A stretch of 64,000 nucleotides of DNA, from positions 2,296,801-2,360,800 of the forward strand of contig KB906724.1 of assembly GCA_000381565.1 (NCBI GenBank), given 5' to 3'. Shown here one piece after another: positions 43,657 through 53,893 of the stretch (its first letter is position 1; each line of letters begins with the position of its first letter). The DNA is from Oxalobacteraceae bacterium AB_14 (GTDB lineage: Bacteria > Pseudomonadota > Gammaproteobacteria > Burkholderiales > Burkholderiaceae_D). The notes under the pieces are model-generated. The model saw nothing but the letters and a program-made list of their open reading frames with translations, did no database searches and was not told where the DNA came from. Both the position numbers and the translations under genes were made by a program.

Positions 43657-46600
43657 ATGAACAAGCTCACTTCCACCCTGGCCGGCCTGGCCCTGGCCTG
43701 CGCCGCAGTGTTGCCGGCCATGGCCGGGATCACCCAGATCGCCCAGGTGCCGCTGCTCAACATCACCGGCACCGGCACCGTCAAGCCCAATCTGATGCTG
43801 CTGTTCGATAACTCCGGCTCGATGGACCAGACCTACACGCCGGACTACGTCAACGACAACCTGTGCCGCAGCGCCGCCACCTTGCAGGCCGGCGTCACCG
43901 CCTGCACGGTCGGCCATCCGCCGTTCATGAGTCCCGACTTCAACAAGCAGTACTACAATCCGCAGATCCGTTACGTGGTGCCGATCAAGTCCGACGGCAC
44001 CTACTATCCGGAGCAGAACGCCGCCAACACCAGCAACTGGACCGCGGTCAGCGGCGACGGCTTCGGCGCCCACAAGGCCAACCTGGCCGGCAACACGGTT
44101 ACCGCCGACCTCAACCTGGTGACCGGCTTCCCGGACCTGAAGTGGTGCTCGGGCAGCACCTGCCAGTTCAACACCGCCGGCTACACCTACCCGGACGCCA
44201 CCTACCGGACCGCCACCGCGATCACCACCGGCCCCTATTACTACACCATCGGCGTCGGCCAGTTCTGCACCGACGCGGGCATGAAGACCTGCGTCTCGAC
44301 CGCCGTCGGCGCCACCGCGCCGGCCGGCTATCCGGTGCCTGCCAAGGTGCGCTGGTGCAGCGACAAGCTGCTGACCCAGTGCCAGGGCAAGCGCGTGGGC
44401 AGCTATATCTACCCCGGCTATTCCAGGCCGGCCGGCGCCACCGCCTCCTACGGCACCATCGCCATCGGCGCCTCGGCCACGGCCAGCTCGCTGCGCATCA
44501 CCGGCGTGGTGGTCAACGGCGCCACCACCGTCACCAACGCCACCGTCACCGCCGCCACCGGCACCAACAGCCTGATCAAGCAGCAGGCGCTGGCCAGCGC
44601 GCTGGCCGCCAACGTCATCGCCACCTCGGTCGGCAGGGGCGCCGGCTCCACCAGCCTGTACTACGCCTGCGTCAAGACCCCGACCGGCCAGGCCACGGTG
44701 CCGGCCTGCAGCGTGTTCGGCATCACGCTCAGCGCCGAAAACCTGGTGGCGCTGCTGCCGGTCAGCTGCACCGGCAGCGTCAGCGTCGCCAACTGCGTCA
44801 CCGTCGCGGACAGTTCGCGCGCCGGCTGGGGCATCGCCGTCAGCGCGCCGAGCGTGGCGGTGACGGCCTACGCGCCGGCACGGGCGGTGATCACCTTCGC
44901 CGGCACGAGCACCTCGTCGTCGCTGAACGCCATCCTGAAAAGCCTCAGCTATGCCGGCACCATGCTGGTCGGCAGCAGCTCCGGCGGCAGCCCGAGCTAT
45001 CTGAGCCTGGGCAAGAAGCAGTCGCCGAGCCAGATCGCCTCCACGCTGGCGAGCGCCATCGGCACCGGCGGCGACATCGAAGCCTACCGCGGCAGCAGCA
45101 GCAACTGTCCGTCCGGCTACAACAACAACAGCGTCTGTCTGCTGAACTGGGCCGCGACCGACAACAGCGGGGCCATCAGCGCCTTCAGCATGACCAACCA
45201 AGGGTCGGTCTCCTGGACCAGGACGGCCTCCAGCGGCTACGCGGCGGCCGTCAACGACGCCATCCCGACCAGCACCACCGCGCTGACGGCCGGCTCCGGC
45301 GCGCCCGATCCCTTCGTGCGGGTCAACATCGTCAGCGGCCAGACCTATCCGAAGGGCACCGAACGCACCGACTGCGCTGGCGCCAGCTGCACCTATGCCG
45401 AGGAGATGAACAACTTCGCCAACTGGTATGTGTACTACAAGAGCCGCCTGCAAATGATGAAGACTTCGGTCGGCATCGCGTTCTCGGCCATCACCGCCAA
45501 CTACAAGGTCGGCTACGCCAAGCTGTCGGTGGTCGGGGCCGCCGGCGCCATCGACCTCAAGCCGGCCGACTTCACGGGCGGCGCCCGCGCCAGCTGGTAC
45601 ACCACGCTGTACAACACCACCTCCTCGGGCTCGACGCCGATCCGCACCGCGATGGACAATGTCGGCCGCATGTTCGGCAACCTGAGCCCGTATGACTACG
45701 CGGCCGGGCAGGAAGTGGTGCAGTACCCGTGCCAGCAGAACTTCATGATACTGACCACCGACGGCTACTGGAACGGCAGCTCCACGGCCAATGTGGTCAA
45801 CAACGACAACCTCGAGAACCCCGCGCGCTTCTGCACCCAGGCGCGCGGCTGCGTCGACGCGCGGGCGCAGACGCAGCCGTCGATCTCGGACGTGGCGCTG
45901 CACTGGTACAACGGCGGTTCCAGCACCGACACGGTGTCGCTGCGGCCGGCGCTGGAGCCGGACATGAGCAAGCCCGGCTCGGTGCCGGCGGCCGGCGGCG
46001 AGAACACCCACCTGCACATGAACACCTACACGCTGGGCCTGGGCGTGGACGGCGTGATGACCTATGAGCCGAGCTACGACACCGCGCCCAGGACCGGCGG
46101 CGACTTCTACAACCTGATCACGGCGGCCACCAGCGGCTGCCCGTGGAACAGCGGCGGCGCCTATGTCTGGCCCGACCCGAACGTTACCAGCACCGCCAGC
46201 ACGGTGCAGGAGCGGGTCGACGACCTGTGGCACGCCGCCATCAACGGTCACGGCAAGTACTTCAGCGCCCAGGACCCGAAAGACGTGGTGGGCGGCCTGA
46301 GCGAGGCACTGTCGAACATGCAGGTGCACATCGGCGCGGCCGCCGCGGCCGCCACGTCGACGCCGAACATCACGCTGACCGATAACGATATCTTCTCCGA
46401 CACCTTCACCACCGTGAAGTGGTACGGCGAACTGTCGGACAAGAAGATCGACAGCACCGACGGCAGCGTCGGCACCGCCAGCACCTGGACCACCAGCGAC
46501 ACGCTGGGCAAGAAGGTCGGCAACAGCAGCGACAGCCGCACCATCTATATGTACAACCCCAGCGGCGCGCTCGGCAGCGTCCCGGATCTCTTCCTGTTTG

Positions 46601-48315
46601 ACAACATGAAGGGGCCGGCGGGCGGCTGGTTCGCCAACAAGTGCACCTCGCTGTCGCAATGCGTGCTGCTGTCGGCGGCGGACAAGGCGCTGGTCAATGA
46701 CGGCAGCAACCTGGTCAACTACCTGCGCGGCCAGCAGCAGTACGCCGACGACAACCTGTTCCGCGCCTACACGCTGACGCTCAACACCCCGGCCGGCGCG
46801 GCGGGTCCCATCCCCATCGTGCTGGGCGATATCGCCTCGTCCAAGCCGGCCTTCGTGCGCGACCCGCGCAACGACTACGCCGACCCTGCCTATGCCACTT
46901 TCAAGGACAAGTACGGCAACCCGACCAGTGCCGACTACCGCAGCGGCGCCGTGTTCACCGCCGCCAACGACGGCATGCTGCACGCCTTCGCCTCGGCCAC
47001 CGGCGACGAGCTGTGGGCCTATGTGCCGCGCATCACGATGAAAAAGCTGTACGCGCTGGCCAGCACCACCTACGGCACCAACCACCAGTTCAGCACCGAC
47101 GGCTCGCCGGAAGTGGCCGACGTCAAGGCCGCGGATGGCTGGCACACCGTGCTGGTGGCCGGCCTGAACGGCGGCGGCCGCGGCTACTACGCGCTCGACA
47201 TCACCGACACCAGCCACCCCAAGCAGCTGTGGGAATTCTGCGCCGACCCCGCCGTCTGCCCGCTCAGCGACGGCGACCTCGGCCTGACCTTCGGCAATCC
47301 GCAGTTCGGCACCCTGGCCGACGGCCGCTGGGCGGTGTTCCTGACCTCCGGCTACAACAACGTGCCCGGCACCGACGGCGTCGGCACCGGCAACGGCCAG
47401 GGCTATCTGTACGTGCTGGACGCCTACACCGGCGAGCAGATCGCCAAGATCAACACCGGCTCGGGCGACACCACCACGCCGTCCGGCCTGGCCAAGATTT
47501 CCGCCATCAGCGACGATCCGGGCGCCGATGCGCGCGTCCAGTTCATCTACGGCGGCGACAACCTGGGGCAGATGTGGCGCTTCGACCTGAGCGCCTCCAC
47601 CGGCGCGATCTCGGTCAGCCTGCTGGGCAACGCCGGCGTCAGCAAGCCGATCACCACCCGTCCGGACGTGACCACCTGCGCGGTGCAGGTGACCGAGACC
47701 GTCGGCGGCGTCAGCACCACCACCACCTCCGGCAAGCGGGTGGTGCTGTTCGGCACCGGCCGTCTGCTGGACGTGCCCGACACCGCCGACACCTCGGTGC
47801 AGAGCCTGTACGTGCTGAAGGACGGCCCGGCGCCGATCGCCGACATCCGCGGCTCGACCATGGTGAAGCAGACCCTGAGCCTGCTCGGCTCCAGCAGCAA
47901 CACCAACACCTACCAGATCACCAGCAACCCGGTCGACCTGACGTCGCGCGACGGCTGGTACTTCGACTGGACGGTCAACGCCGGCGAACGCATGAACCTG
48001 GACCCGCAGATCGTCAGCGGCGTGGCCAACGTGGTGACCAATATGCCGTCCTCGTCGTCGGCCTGCTCGGTGGGCGGCTCGAGCAACCTGTACCAGGTCA
48101 ACGTCTGCAACGGCCAGGCGATCGGCGGCCACCCGGTGGGGGCGACCCTGTCGAACACCTCGGCGGCGGTCGGCTTCATCATCATCCGCCTGCCGAACGG
48201 CCAGCTGAAGATGATCACCACCCTGGCCGACGGCACCAACAAGACCTCGCCGCTGTCCGAGCAGATCTCGGCCGACGCCCACCGCACCGGCTGGCGCCGG
48301 GTGAAGGGAGAGTAA
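43657..48315 (+). CDS. pilY1: Type IV pilus tip adhesin PilY1
   Basis: The 1552-residue product has a signal peptide ([16 protein letters not shown]), an N-terminal von Willebrand A-like region whose metal site is visible ([13 protein letters not shown], DxSxS), a large Ser/Thr/Ala-rich middle including Cys pairs, and a C-terminal PilY1 beta-propeller (about residues 1030-1450; [58 protein letters not shown]). PilY1 caps the pilus, controls retraction and adhesion, and binds calcium. It ends the minor pilin operon. Confidence 0.94.
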   Translation: MNKLTSTLAGLALACAAVLPAMAGITQIAQVPLLNITGTGTVKPNLMLLFDNSGSMDQTYTPDYVNDNLCRSAATLQAGVTACTVGHPPFMSPDFNKQYYNPQIRYVVPIKSDGTYYPEQNAANTSNWTAVSGDGFGAHKANLAGNTVTADLNLVTGFPDLKWCSGSTCQFNTAGYTYPDATYRTATAITTGPYYYTIGVGQFCTDAGMKTCVSTAVGATAPAGYPVPAKVRWCSDKLLTQCQGKRVGSYIYPGYSRPAGATASYGTIAIGASATASSLRITGVVVNGATTVTNATVTAATGTNSLIKQQALASALAANVIATSVGRGAGSTSLYYACVKTPTGQATVPACSVFGITLSAENLVALLPVSCTGSVSVANCVTVADSSRAGWGIAVSAPSVAVTAYAPARAVITFAGTSTSSSLNAILKSLSYAGTMLVGSSSGGSPSYLSLGKKQSPSQIASTLASAIGTGGDIEAYRGSSSNCPSGYNNNSVCLLNWAATDNSGAISAFSMTNQGSVSWTRTASSGYAAAVNDAIPTSTTALTAGSGAPDPFVRVNIVSGQTYPKGTERTDCAGASCTYAEEMNNFANWYVYYKSRLQMMKTSVGIAFSAITANYKVGYAKLSVVGAAGAIDLKPADFTGGARASWYTTLYNTTSSGSTPIRTAMDNVGRMFGNLSPYDYAAGQEVVQYPCQQNFMILTTDGYWNGSSTANVVNNDNLENPARFCTQARGCVDARAQTQPSISDVALHWYNGGSSTDTVSLRPALEPDMSKPGSVPAAGGENTHLHMNTYTLGLGVDGVMTYEPSYDTAPRTGGDFYNLITAATSGCPWNSGGAYVWPDPNVTSTASTVQERVDDLWHAAINGHGKYFSAQDPKDVVGGLSEALSNMQVHIGAAAAAATSTPNITLTDNDIFSDTFTTVKWYGELSDKKIDSTDGSVGTASTWTTSDTLGKKVGNSSDSRTIYMYNPSGALGSVPDLFLFDNMKGPAGGWFANKCTSLSQCVLLSAADKALVNDGSNLVNYLRGQQQYADDNLFRAYTLTLNTPAGAAGPIPIVLGDIASSKPAFVRDPRNDYADPAYATFKDKYGNPTSADYRSGAVFTAANDGMLHAFASATGDELWAYVPRITMKKLYALASTTYGTNHQFSTDGSPEVADVKAADGWHTVLVAGLNGGGRGYYALDITDTSHPKQLWEFCADPAVCPLSDGDLGLTFGNPQFGTLADGRWAVFLTSGYNNVPGTDGVGTGNGQGYLYVLDAYTGEQIAKINTGSGDTTTPSGLAKISAISDDPGADARVQFIYGGDNLGQMWRFDLSASTGAISVSLLGNAGVSKPITTRPDVTTCAVQVTETVGGVSTTTTSGKRVVLFGTGRLLDVPDTADTSVQSLYVLKDGPAPIADIRGSTMVKQTLSLLGSSSNTNTYQITSNPVDLTSRDGWYFDWTVNAGERMNLDPQIVSGVANVVTNMPSSSSACSVGGSSNLYQVNVCNGQAIGGHPVGATLSNTSAAVGFIIIRLPNGQLKMITTLADGTNKTSPLSEQISADAHRTGWRRVKGE

Positions 48316-48407
48316 GGCGGGGGCGTTGCGGGCAAACAGTTCACACGGCGGGGCCAACTATCGGTAAAATCGAGGGTTTTTGCAGCCCCGCCTCAGATCG
48401 CGAACAA

Positions 48408-50075
48408 ATGGTCAACGATATCGAAAACGTAACACCCGAGAATAACGACGACGCCGGCGCCACGGCCAACGCCAGGACCCCGGCCCTGATCGCCCGTGAA
48501 GTCCAGCGCCGCCGCACCTTCGGCATCATTTCCCACCCGGATGCCGGCAAGACCACGCTGACGGAAAAGCTGCTGCTGTTCTCGGGCGCGATCCAGATGG
48601 CCGGCACGGTCAAGGCGCGCAAGAGCGGCCGCCACGCCACCTCCGACTGGATGGAAATCGAGAAGCAGCGCGGCATTTCGGTCGCTTCGTCGGTGATGCA
48701 GTTCGAGTTCCGCGACCACGTGGTCAACCTGCTCGACACCCCCGGCCACCAGGACTTTTCCGAAGACACCTACCGCGTGCTGACCGCGGTCGACTCGGCG
48801 CTGATGGTGATCGACGCCGCCAAGGGCGTGGAAGCGCAGACCATCAAGCTGCTCGACGTCTGCCGCATGCGCAACACGCCGATCGTCACCTTCATGAACA
48901 AGATGGACCGCGAAACCCGCGATCCGCTGGAGCTGCTCGACGAACTGGAATCGGTGCTGAAGATCCAGTGCGCGCCGGTGACCTGGCCTATCGGCATGGG
49001 CAAGAACTTCCGCGGCGTGTACCACCTGCTCAACGACACCATCATGCTGTTCAAGGCCGGCGAGGAAAAGGCCGACGGCGCCTTCGAGATCATCAAGGGC
49101 ATCGACAACCCGCGCCTGGTGGAGATGTTCCCGCTGGAGATGGACCAGCTGAAGATGGAAGTGGAGCTGGTGCACGGCGCCTCGCATCCGTTCGACCTGG
49201 AGCAGTTCCTGGCCGGGGTGCAGACGCCGGTGTTCTTCGGCTCGGCGATCAACAATTTCGGCGTGCGCGAGATCCTGTCGGCGCTGGTCGACTGGGCCCC
49301 GGCGCCGCGCGAGCGCGACGCCACGGTGCGTGCGGTCGATCCGAAGGAAGAGCCGTTCACCGGTTTCGTGTTCAAGATCCAGGCCAATATGGACCCGGCC
49401 CACCGCGACCGCATCGCTTTCCTGCGCGTGTGTTCCGGCCGTTTCGAGCGCGGCATGAAGGTCAAGCATTTGCGCCTGGGGCGCGAGATCAAGGTGTCGT
49501 CGGTGGTGACGTTCATGGCGTCCTCGCGCGAGCAGGTCGAGGAGGCCTACGCCGGCGACATCATCGGCCTGCCCAACCACGGCAATATGCAGATCGGCGA
49601 CTCGTTCTCCGAGGGCGAGCTGCTGACCTTCACCGGCATTCCCTACTTTGCGCCGGACTTCTTCCGCTCGGTGCGCATCCGTAACCCGCTGAAGATCAAG
49701 CAGCTGCACAAGGGCTTGCAGCAGCTGGGCGAGGAGGGCGCGGTGCAGGTCTTCAAGCCGGTGCAGGGCGGCGAGCTGGTGCTGGGCGCGGTCGGCGTGC
49801 TGCAGTTCGAAGTGGTCGCCAGCCGCTTGATGAACGAGTACGGCGTCGACGCCGTGTTCGAAGGCACCAGCATCAGCAGCGCGCGCTGGGTGTCGAGCGA
49901 CGACAAGAAGGCGTTGTCGGACTTCGAGGACGCCCTGGGCCACAACGTCGCCTACGACGCCGCCGGCAACCTGGCCTACCTGGCCACCTCCGGCGTCAAC
50001 CTGCGCCTGACGCAGGAACGCTGGCCCAAGCTGCAGTTCCACGCCACCCGCGAGCACTCGGCCAAGCTGGTGTAA
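48408..50075 (+). CDS. prfC: Peptide chain release factor 3
   Basis: RF3 is the GTPase that recycles RF1/RF2 from the ribosome. The 555-residue product has a G domain ([20 protein letters not shown]2/G3 [15 protein letters not shown] and [22 protein letters not shown]) and the RF3-specific domains II-III ([24 protein letters not shown]). It starts with a 25-residue extension before the G domain. No gene is coupled to it; a terminator follows. Confidence 0.96.
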   Translation: MVNDIENVTPENNDDAGATANARTPALIAREVQRRRTFGIISHPDAGKTTLTEKLLLFSGAIQMAGTVKARKSGRHATSDWMEIEKQRGISVASSVMQFEFRDHVVNLLDTPGHQDFSEDTYRVLTAVDSALMVIDAAKGVEAQTIKLLDVCRMRNTPIVTFMNKMDRETRDPLELLDELESVLKIQCAPVTWPIGMGKNFRGVYHLLNDTIMLFKAGEEKADGAFEIIKGIDNPRLVEMFPLEMDQLKMEVELVHGASHPFDLEQFLAGVQTPVFFGSAINNFGVREILSALVDWAPAPRERDATVRAVDPKEEPFTGFVFKIQANMDPAHRDRIAFLRVCSGRFERGMKVKHLRLGREIKVSSVVTFMASSREQVEEAYAGDIIGLPNHGNMQIGDSFSEGELLTFTGIPYFAPDFFRSVRIRNPLKIKQLHKGLQQLGEEGAVQVFKPVQGGELVLGAVGVLQFEVVASRLMNEYGVDAVFEGTSISSARWVSSDDKKALSDFEDALGHNVAYDAAGNLAYLATSGVNLRLTQERWPKLQFHATREHSAKLV

Positions 50076-50089
50076 GCACGCTGTGCAAC

Positions 50090-50117
50090 GCCGGTGCGTC
50101 CTGCACCGGCTTTTTTT
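50090..50117 (+). terminator. Rho-independent terminator after prfC
   Basis: Perfect 8-base arms GCCGGTGC and GCACCGGC with loop GTCCT are followed by seven T. Confidence 0.93.
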
Positions 50118-50130
50118 CTGCCGAATTTGT

Positions 50131-50176
50131 TTGACAGCGGGCGTTTTTCGGCCTAATGTATTAGTCAACTAATACA
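50131..50176 (+). promoter_or_regulatory. Promoter and palindromic operator of the GntR-ABC operon
   Basis: A perfect -35 TTGACA (50131-50136) lies 17 bases from TAATGT (50154-50159). Overlapping the -10 box is a perfect dyad TGTATTAGT-CA-ACTAATACA (50157-50176) with 9-base arms. The geometry fits a YtrA-type GntR repressor binding its own promoter and blocking transcription. Confidence 0.82.
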
Positions 50177-50189
50177 CCGATACAAAACG

Positions 50190-50582
50190 ATGACCTCCCA
50201 CGCCGCCTCCCTGTACTCGATCGCGACCGGCTCGTCCGAGCCGATCTATCGCCAGCTGATCGAGCAGACCCGCCGCCTGCTGGCCGCCCGCGTGCTGGCG
50301 CCGGGCGACGTGCTGCCGTCGGTGCGCGAGGTGGCGCTGGCGCTGGCGGTCAATCCGATGACCGTGTCCAAGGCCTACAACATGATGGAGACCGAAGGCC
50401 TGCTGTCGCGCAGCCGCGGCATCGGCATGCTGGTGGCCGAGCGCAGGGCGCACAGCGCCCGCGAGCGCGAAGCCCTGTTGCGGCCCACGCTGGAGCGGGC
50501 CGCCGCAGAGGCGCGCCAGCTGGAGCTGGATCCCGATGCCGTACTTGCCCTGTTCAACAAAATCCTCAAGGAACAACCATGA
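50190..50582 (+). CDS. GntR-family transcriptional regulator (YtrA type)
   Basis: The 130-residue product has the GntR winged helix (EPIYRQLIEQTRRLLAARVL; LPSVREVALALAVNPMTVSKAYNMMETEG) and only a short helical C-terminus, which defines the YtrA subgroup that controls ABC transporters. It sits just downstream of a perfect palindromic operator and overlaps the ABC ATPase gene in an ATGA. Confidence 0.93.
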   Translation: MTSHAASLYSIATGSSEPIYRQLIEQTRRLLAARVLAPGDVLPSVREVALALAVNPMTVSKAYNMMETEGLLSRSRGIGMLVAERRAHSAREREALLRPTLERAAAEARQLELDPDAVLALFNKILKEQP

Positions 50583-51454
50583 AACCATCGATCGTCACTA
50601 TCGCCAACCTGCATAAAGCGTTCGGCGGCCAGCAGGTGTTGCAGGGCGTGACTTGGGACATCGCGCCCGGCAAGGTGATCGGCCTGCTGGGCCGCAACGG
50701 CGCCGGCAAATCGACGCTGCTCGAATGCCTGCTCGGCCTGCGCGAAGCCGACGCCGGCGCCAGCACGCTGTTCGGCCAGCCCGCCACGCAGCTGGGCGAC
50801 GAGGCGCGCGGCTGGATCGGCTATGTGCCGCAGAAGTCGGAGCTGTTCGAGTGGCTGACGCCGGTGCAGATGCTGGACTACTTCAAGGCCCTGTACCCGC
50901 ACTGGAACGCCGGCAAGGTGGCCGGCCTGCTGGAGCGCTGGGGTTTCGCCGGCGCGGCGCGCCACCAGCAGATCGGCCGCCTGTCCGGCGGCGAGAGGCA
51001 GCGCCTGTCCATCATCCGCGCGCTGGCGCACGACCCCAGGCTGCTGGTGCTGGACGAGCCCGTGGCCAGCCTCGATCCGGTCGGCCGCCGCGACTTCCTG
51101 CACGAGCTGGTGGACGGCGTGATCGAGCGCGATACGACGGTGATCTTCTCCACCCACATCCTGTCGGACCTGGAGCGGGTGGCGCTGGACGTGGCCTTCC
51201 TCCAGGGCGGCAAGATCACCTTGCAGGCGCCGCTCGACGAGCTGCTGGAAAGCGCGCACCGCATCACCGGCTCGGCGGCGGCGCTGGCGCGCCTGCAGTT
51301 CCGCGACGAGATCCGCCGCCAGCAGGACCGCAGCGGCGGCGTCAGCATCCTGGCGCGCCTGAGCGGGCAGGAGGCGGCCGCGCTGCGGGCCGGCCCGGAC
51401 CTGCGGGTGGATACCCTGAGCCTGGAAGACCTGTTCGTCGAGGTGACCAAATGA
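50579..51454 (+). CDS. ABC transporter ATP-binding protein
   Basis: The 291-residue product has Walker A (GRNGAGKST), signature LSGGERQRLS, Walker B (LLVLDEPVASLDP) and switch His (STHILSD), with a C-terminal extension of about 70 residues. It belongs to the CcmA-like group of ATPases that pair with large permeases. The operon structure with a YtrA regulator suggests export of a drug-like or cell-wall-active compound; the substrate is unknown. Confidence 0.93.
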   Translation: MKPSIVTIANLHKAFGGQQVLQGVTWDIAPGKVIGLLGRNGAGKSTLLECLLGLREADAGASTLFGQPATQLGDEARGWIGYVPQKSELFEWLTPVQMLDYFKALYPHWNAGKVAGLLERWGFAGAARHQQIGRLSGGERQRLSIIRALAHDPRLLVLDEPVASLDPVGRRDFLHELVDGVIERDTTVIFSTHILSDLERVALDVAFLQGGKITLQAPLDELLESAHRITGSAAALARLQFRDEIRRQQDRSGGVSILARLSGQEAAALRAGPDLRVDTLSLEDLFVEVTK

Positions 51455-52884
51455 GCGGCGCCTATACCCAACTGCTGCTGCAGGTGGTGCGCGAGCGCTG
51501 CGCCAAGCGCATGATGGTGCGCATCAGCGCCTTGCTGGCGCTCGGCGCTTTGGTGGTGGCGCTGCTGGTATTGAGCCTGCGGTCGCACCAGGAGCTGGCG
51601 TGGCAGGCGCCGCTCGGCATGTCGGCGATGCTGATCGTGATATGGTGCGGCGCCTACCTGAAAAGCGCCGTGCAGCAGAACCACCCGGCCTACGCCTGCC
51701 TGGTGCCGCAGCTGCGGCGGCGGCTGATCGTGCTGACCGTGGCGCTGTTCGCGGCGGGCGCTCTGGCGCTGGCGGCGATGGCGGCGGCGGTGTTCGGCCA
51801 TCCCGGCTACGCGCTGGTCGGCGCCGGGGCGTTTTTCTGCTACCTGCTGTACGCGCAGCGCTATACGGCGCTGGCCTTCCTGCCCAGCGTGATCATCCTT
51901 GGCTCGCTGTCGGTGAAGCAGTGGCTGGCCGCGCTGTGGCAAAGCCTGGCGCCGATGGGCGAACCGGCGCTGGCGGGCATGGGCCTGATCGCCGTGGCCG
52001 CCCTGGGCGCGGGCGGCATACAACTGGTGTTCCCGCGCGGCGGCGACCGCCATTGGGCCTGGCACTCGCGCAACGCCGCGCTGGTGCGGCGGCTGCAGGG
52101 CGGGCTGCTGAAACCCGACGATGCCGGCGCCCGCAACCGCTTCAGCATGCTGCTGCGCACCGGCTACAGCGCCACACTGCGCCGCGACAGCCAGCGCGGC
52201 GCCGGGCCGGCGCGCATGCTGATGCACACCCTGGGCCCGACCGCCTATGAGGGCGGCTACCTCGCCTATCTGTTGCTGGTGACGGCGGTGGCCGCGGGCG
52301 TGCTGCTGCACGGCGGCGGCGACGCGCTTGCGGTGCGCCAGATGATGCGCACCTTTGTCATGCAGATTTGCCTGCTGGTGGCGGTGGTATTGTACGCGGC
52401 CGACCTGCTCAAGAGCGCCAGCCGTCACGGCGCGGAGCAGGCGCTGTTTTTCCTGGCGCCGCGCGCGCCCGTCGCGGCCCAGGTCAACCGCATGCTGGGA
52501 GCGGCCTTGCTGGCGCGCTTTCTGCGCGTGTGGCTGCTCGCTTGCGCGGCCGCCTTCCTGGTCGACATGCTGTTGCAAGGCGCGCCGAGGATCTACGGCT
52601 CCACCTTTTTGCTGGCGGCGCTGCTGCTGCCGTTTTCCTGTCTGCTGCTGCGCGACTACGCGGCCACGCCGGTATCGCACAGCCAGATGACGACGCTGGC
52701 CTGGACGTTCGTGTCGATGGTGGCGTATCTGGTCGCGCTGGCGGTGGAGAACGATTTTCCGCAGTTGCCGCTGTTCTGGATCGGCGGCGCCGTCGTGCTG
52801 GCGACTTCGCTGGTGTTGCGCTGGCGCTGGCGACGCCTGATGGCGCTGCCGGCGGTGCTGCCGGCGGGCCGGCTGCTGGCCTGA
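51451..52884 (+). CDS. ABC transporter permease-like membrane protein
   Basis: The 477-residue product has about 12 predicted membrane segments (LLALGALVVALLVLSL; LFAAGALALAAMAAAVFG; LLLVTAVAAGVLLHGGG and others) and no soluble domain of note except a cytoplasmic stretch near residues 200-250. It overlaps the ATPase gene in an ATGA, so they form one transporter. I recognise no named permease family. Confidence 0.8.
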   Translation: MSGAYTQLLLQVVRERCAKRMMVRISALLALGALVVALLVLSLRSHQELAWQAPLGMSAMLIVIWCGAYLKSAVQQNHPAYACLVPQLRRRLIVLTVALFAAGALALAAMAAAVFGHPGYALVGAGAFFCYLLYAQRYTALAFLPSVIILGSLSVKQWLAALWQSLAPMGEPALAGMGLIAVAALGAGGIQLVFPRGGDRHWAWHSRNAALVRRLQGGLLKPDDAGARNRFSMLLRTGYSATLRRDSQRGAGPARMLMHTLGPTAYEGGYLAYLLLVTAVAAGVLLHGGGDALAVRQMMRTFVMQICLLVAVVLYAADLLKSASRHGAEQALFFLAPRAPVAAQVNRMLGAALLARFLRVWLLACAAAFLVDMLLQGAPRIYGSTFLLAALLLPFSCLLLRDYAATPVSHSQMTTLAWTFVSMVAYLVALAVENDFPQLPLFWIGGAVVLATSLVLRWRWRRLMALPAVLPAGRLLA

Positions 52885-52894
52885 TGCCTTCGCG

Positions 52895-53012
52895 TCAGCG
52901 GGACTGGAACACCGGTCCCAGCGTGACCACCGGTTCGCCGCCGCCGCGCGCCAGGCGCCGGTTCCAGCTGGCATAGTCCGGGAGCGGTGATGGCGGCGTC
53001 GTCGACCGTCAT
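52895..53012 (-). pseudogene. Possible small ORF broken by one extra base
   Basis: An ATG at 53012, just after the stop of the next gene upstream (53029), opens MTVDDAAITAP; removing one base in the GGG run at 52980-52982 would join it to a frame reading DYASWNRRLARGGGEP and ending at 52895. Without the correction the first frame runs into antisense of the permease gene. The joined 38-residue product is not recognised. This could be chance. Confidence 0.25.
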
Positions 53013-53028
53013 CGGACGGCCGGCGTGG

Positions 53029-53358
53029 CTAGCGCTGGCGTCCCAGCCACAGCGCGTCGAGCACCGAGCCGACCCAGCAGACGATGCAGACCAGCGCCGC
53101 CATGTTGGTGGCCGGGTTGTCGATGCCGGAGCTGTGCACGCGCTCGACGATCAGCAGCGGATCGAGCGGCAGCGTGCCGTCGTTGATTTCGGTGACCAGG
53201 GCGGCGGCCAAGGCCAGCGTGGTGCGCAGCAGGTAGCCGGCCGCCAGCAGCGCCGGCACGATGAACAGCAGGCCGCGCGCGCCGCGGCGCAGGAACAGGT
53301 GGCCCAGTCCGGGGAACACCAGCGCCGAGATGAGCGCTGCCTTGATCGATGCTTTCAT
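53029..53358 (-). CDS. Small membrane protein of unknown function
   Basis: The 109-residue product has a short glycine-rich start (ALVFPGLGHLFLRRGARGLL), at least two membrane segments (LLFIVPALLAAGYLL; MAALVCIVCWVGSVLDALWL) and an intervening loop. AGGACG lies before the ATG at 53358. The pattern PGLGHLFLRRGARGL resembles a group of small bacterial membrane proteins of unknown role. It is divergent from the Cache protein gene. Confidence 0.75.
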   Translation of the reverse strand: MKASIKAALISALVFPGLGHLFLRRGARGLLFIVPALLAAGYLLRTTLALAAALVTEINDGTLPLDPLLIVERVHSSGIDNPATNMAALVCIVCWVGSVLDALWLGRQR

Positions 53359-53446
53359 GAACGTCCTGTGGTTGACCTTGACTAAGCGCAAGATTGCGCT
53401 GTTGCATGCGGCGTAGATTACAACATCTTACCTGCCGGAGTGAATC

Positions 53447-53884
53447 ATGCGCGCTTTATTCGGTATTGCCCTGTTGTTGTGCCCTGTGTGCGTACACGCC
53501 GCCCCCAATGAAAAAGACGCGGTCGCGCTGACCGAGAAGGGCGCGCAGTTCATGCGCGCCCATGGCAAGGCCGAGATGATCGAGCGCATCAACCGCAAGG
53601 ACCCGGAATTCAACCGGGGCGCCTTGTACCTGGCCATGCGCGACCTGGACGGCATCACCGTCGCCCATCCAACCACGGCGCTGATCGGCAAGGACCTGCT
53701 GGACGTGCCGGACGCCGACGGCAAGCCGTTCCGGCAGGAGATGCTGGCGCTGGCCAAGGGCAAGGGCTCCGGCTGGGTCGACTACAAGTTCCGCAATCCG
53801 CAAACGGGCAAGGTGGAGGCCAAGAGCACCTACGTGCTGCGGGTCGGTGACGTCTCGCTGGAAGCCGGCATCTACAAGCACTAA
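53447..53884 (+). CDS. Secreted single-Cache-domain protein
   Basis: The 145-residue product has a signal peptide (LFGIALLLCPVCVHAA) and one small Cache domain (ALYLAMRDLDGITVAHPTTALIGKDLLDVPDADGKPFRQEMLALAKGKGSGWVDYKF), ending in LEAGIYKH. Such domains bind small organic acids or similar ligands. The protein has no membrane anchor or output domain. It is 9 bases ahead of a chemoreceptor gene, which suggests it may deliver a ligand signal to that receptor. Confidence 0.9.
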   Translation: MRALFGIALLLCPVCVHAAPNEKDAVALTEKGAQFMRAHGKAEMIERINRKDPEFNRGALYLAMRDLDGITVAHPTTALIGKDLLDVPDADGKPFRQEMLALAKGKGSGWVDYKFRNPQTGKVEAKSTYVLRVGDVSLEAGIYKH

Positions 53885-53893
53885 GCCGTAGAC

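Noticed and set aside
43612..48357. A 1581-codon open frame on the minus strand opposite pilY1
   Set aside because: It mirrors the high-GC codon bias of pilY1, has low-complexity His/Arg/Gly/Ala-rich composition and no domain.
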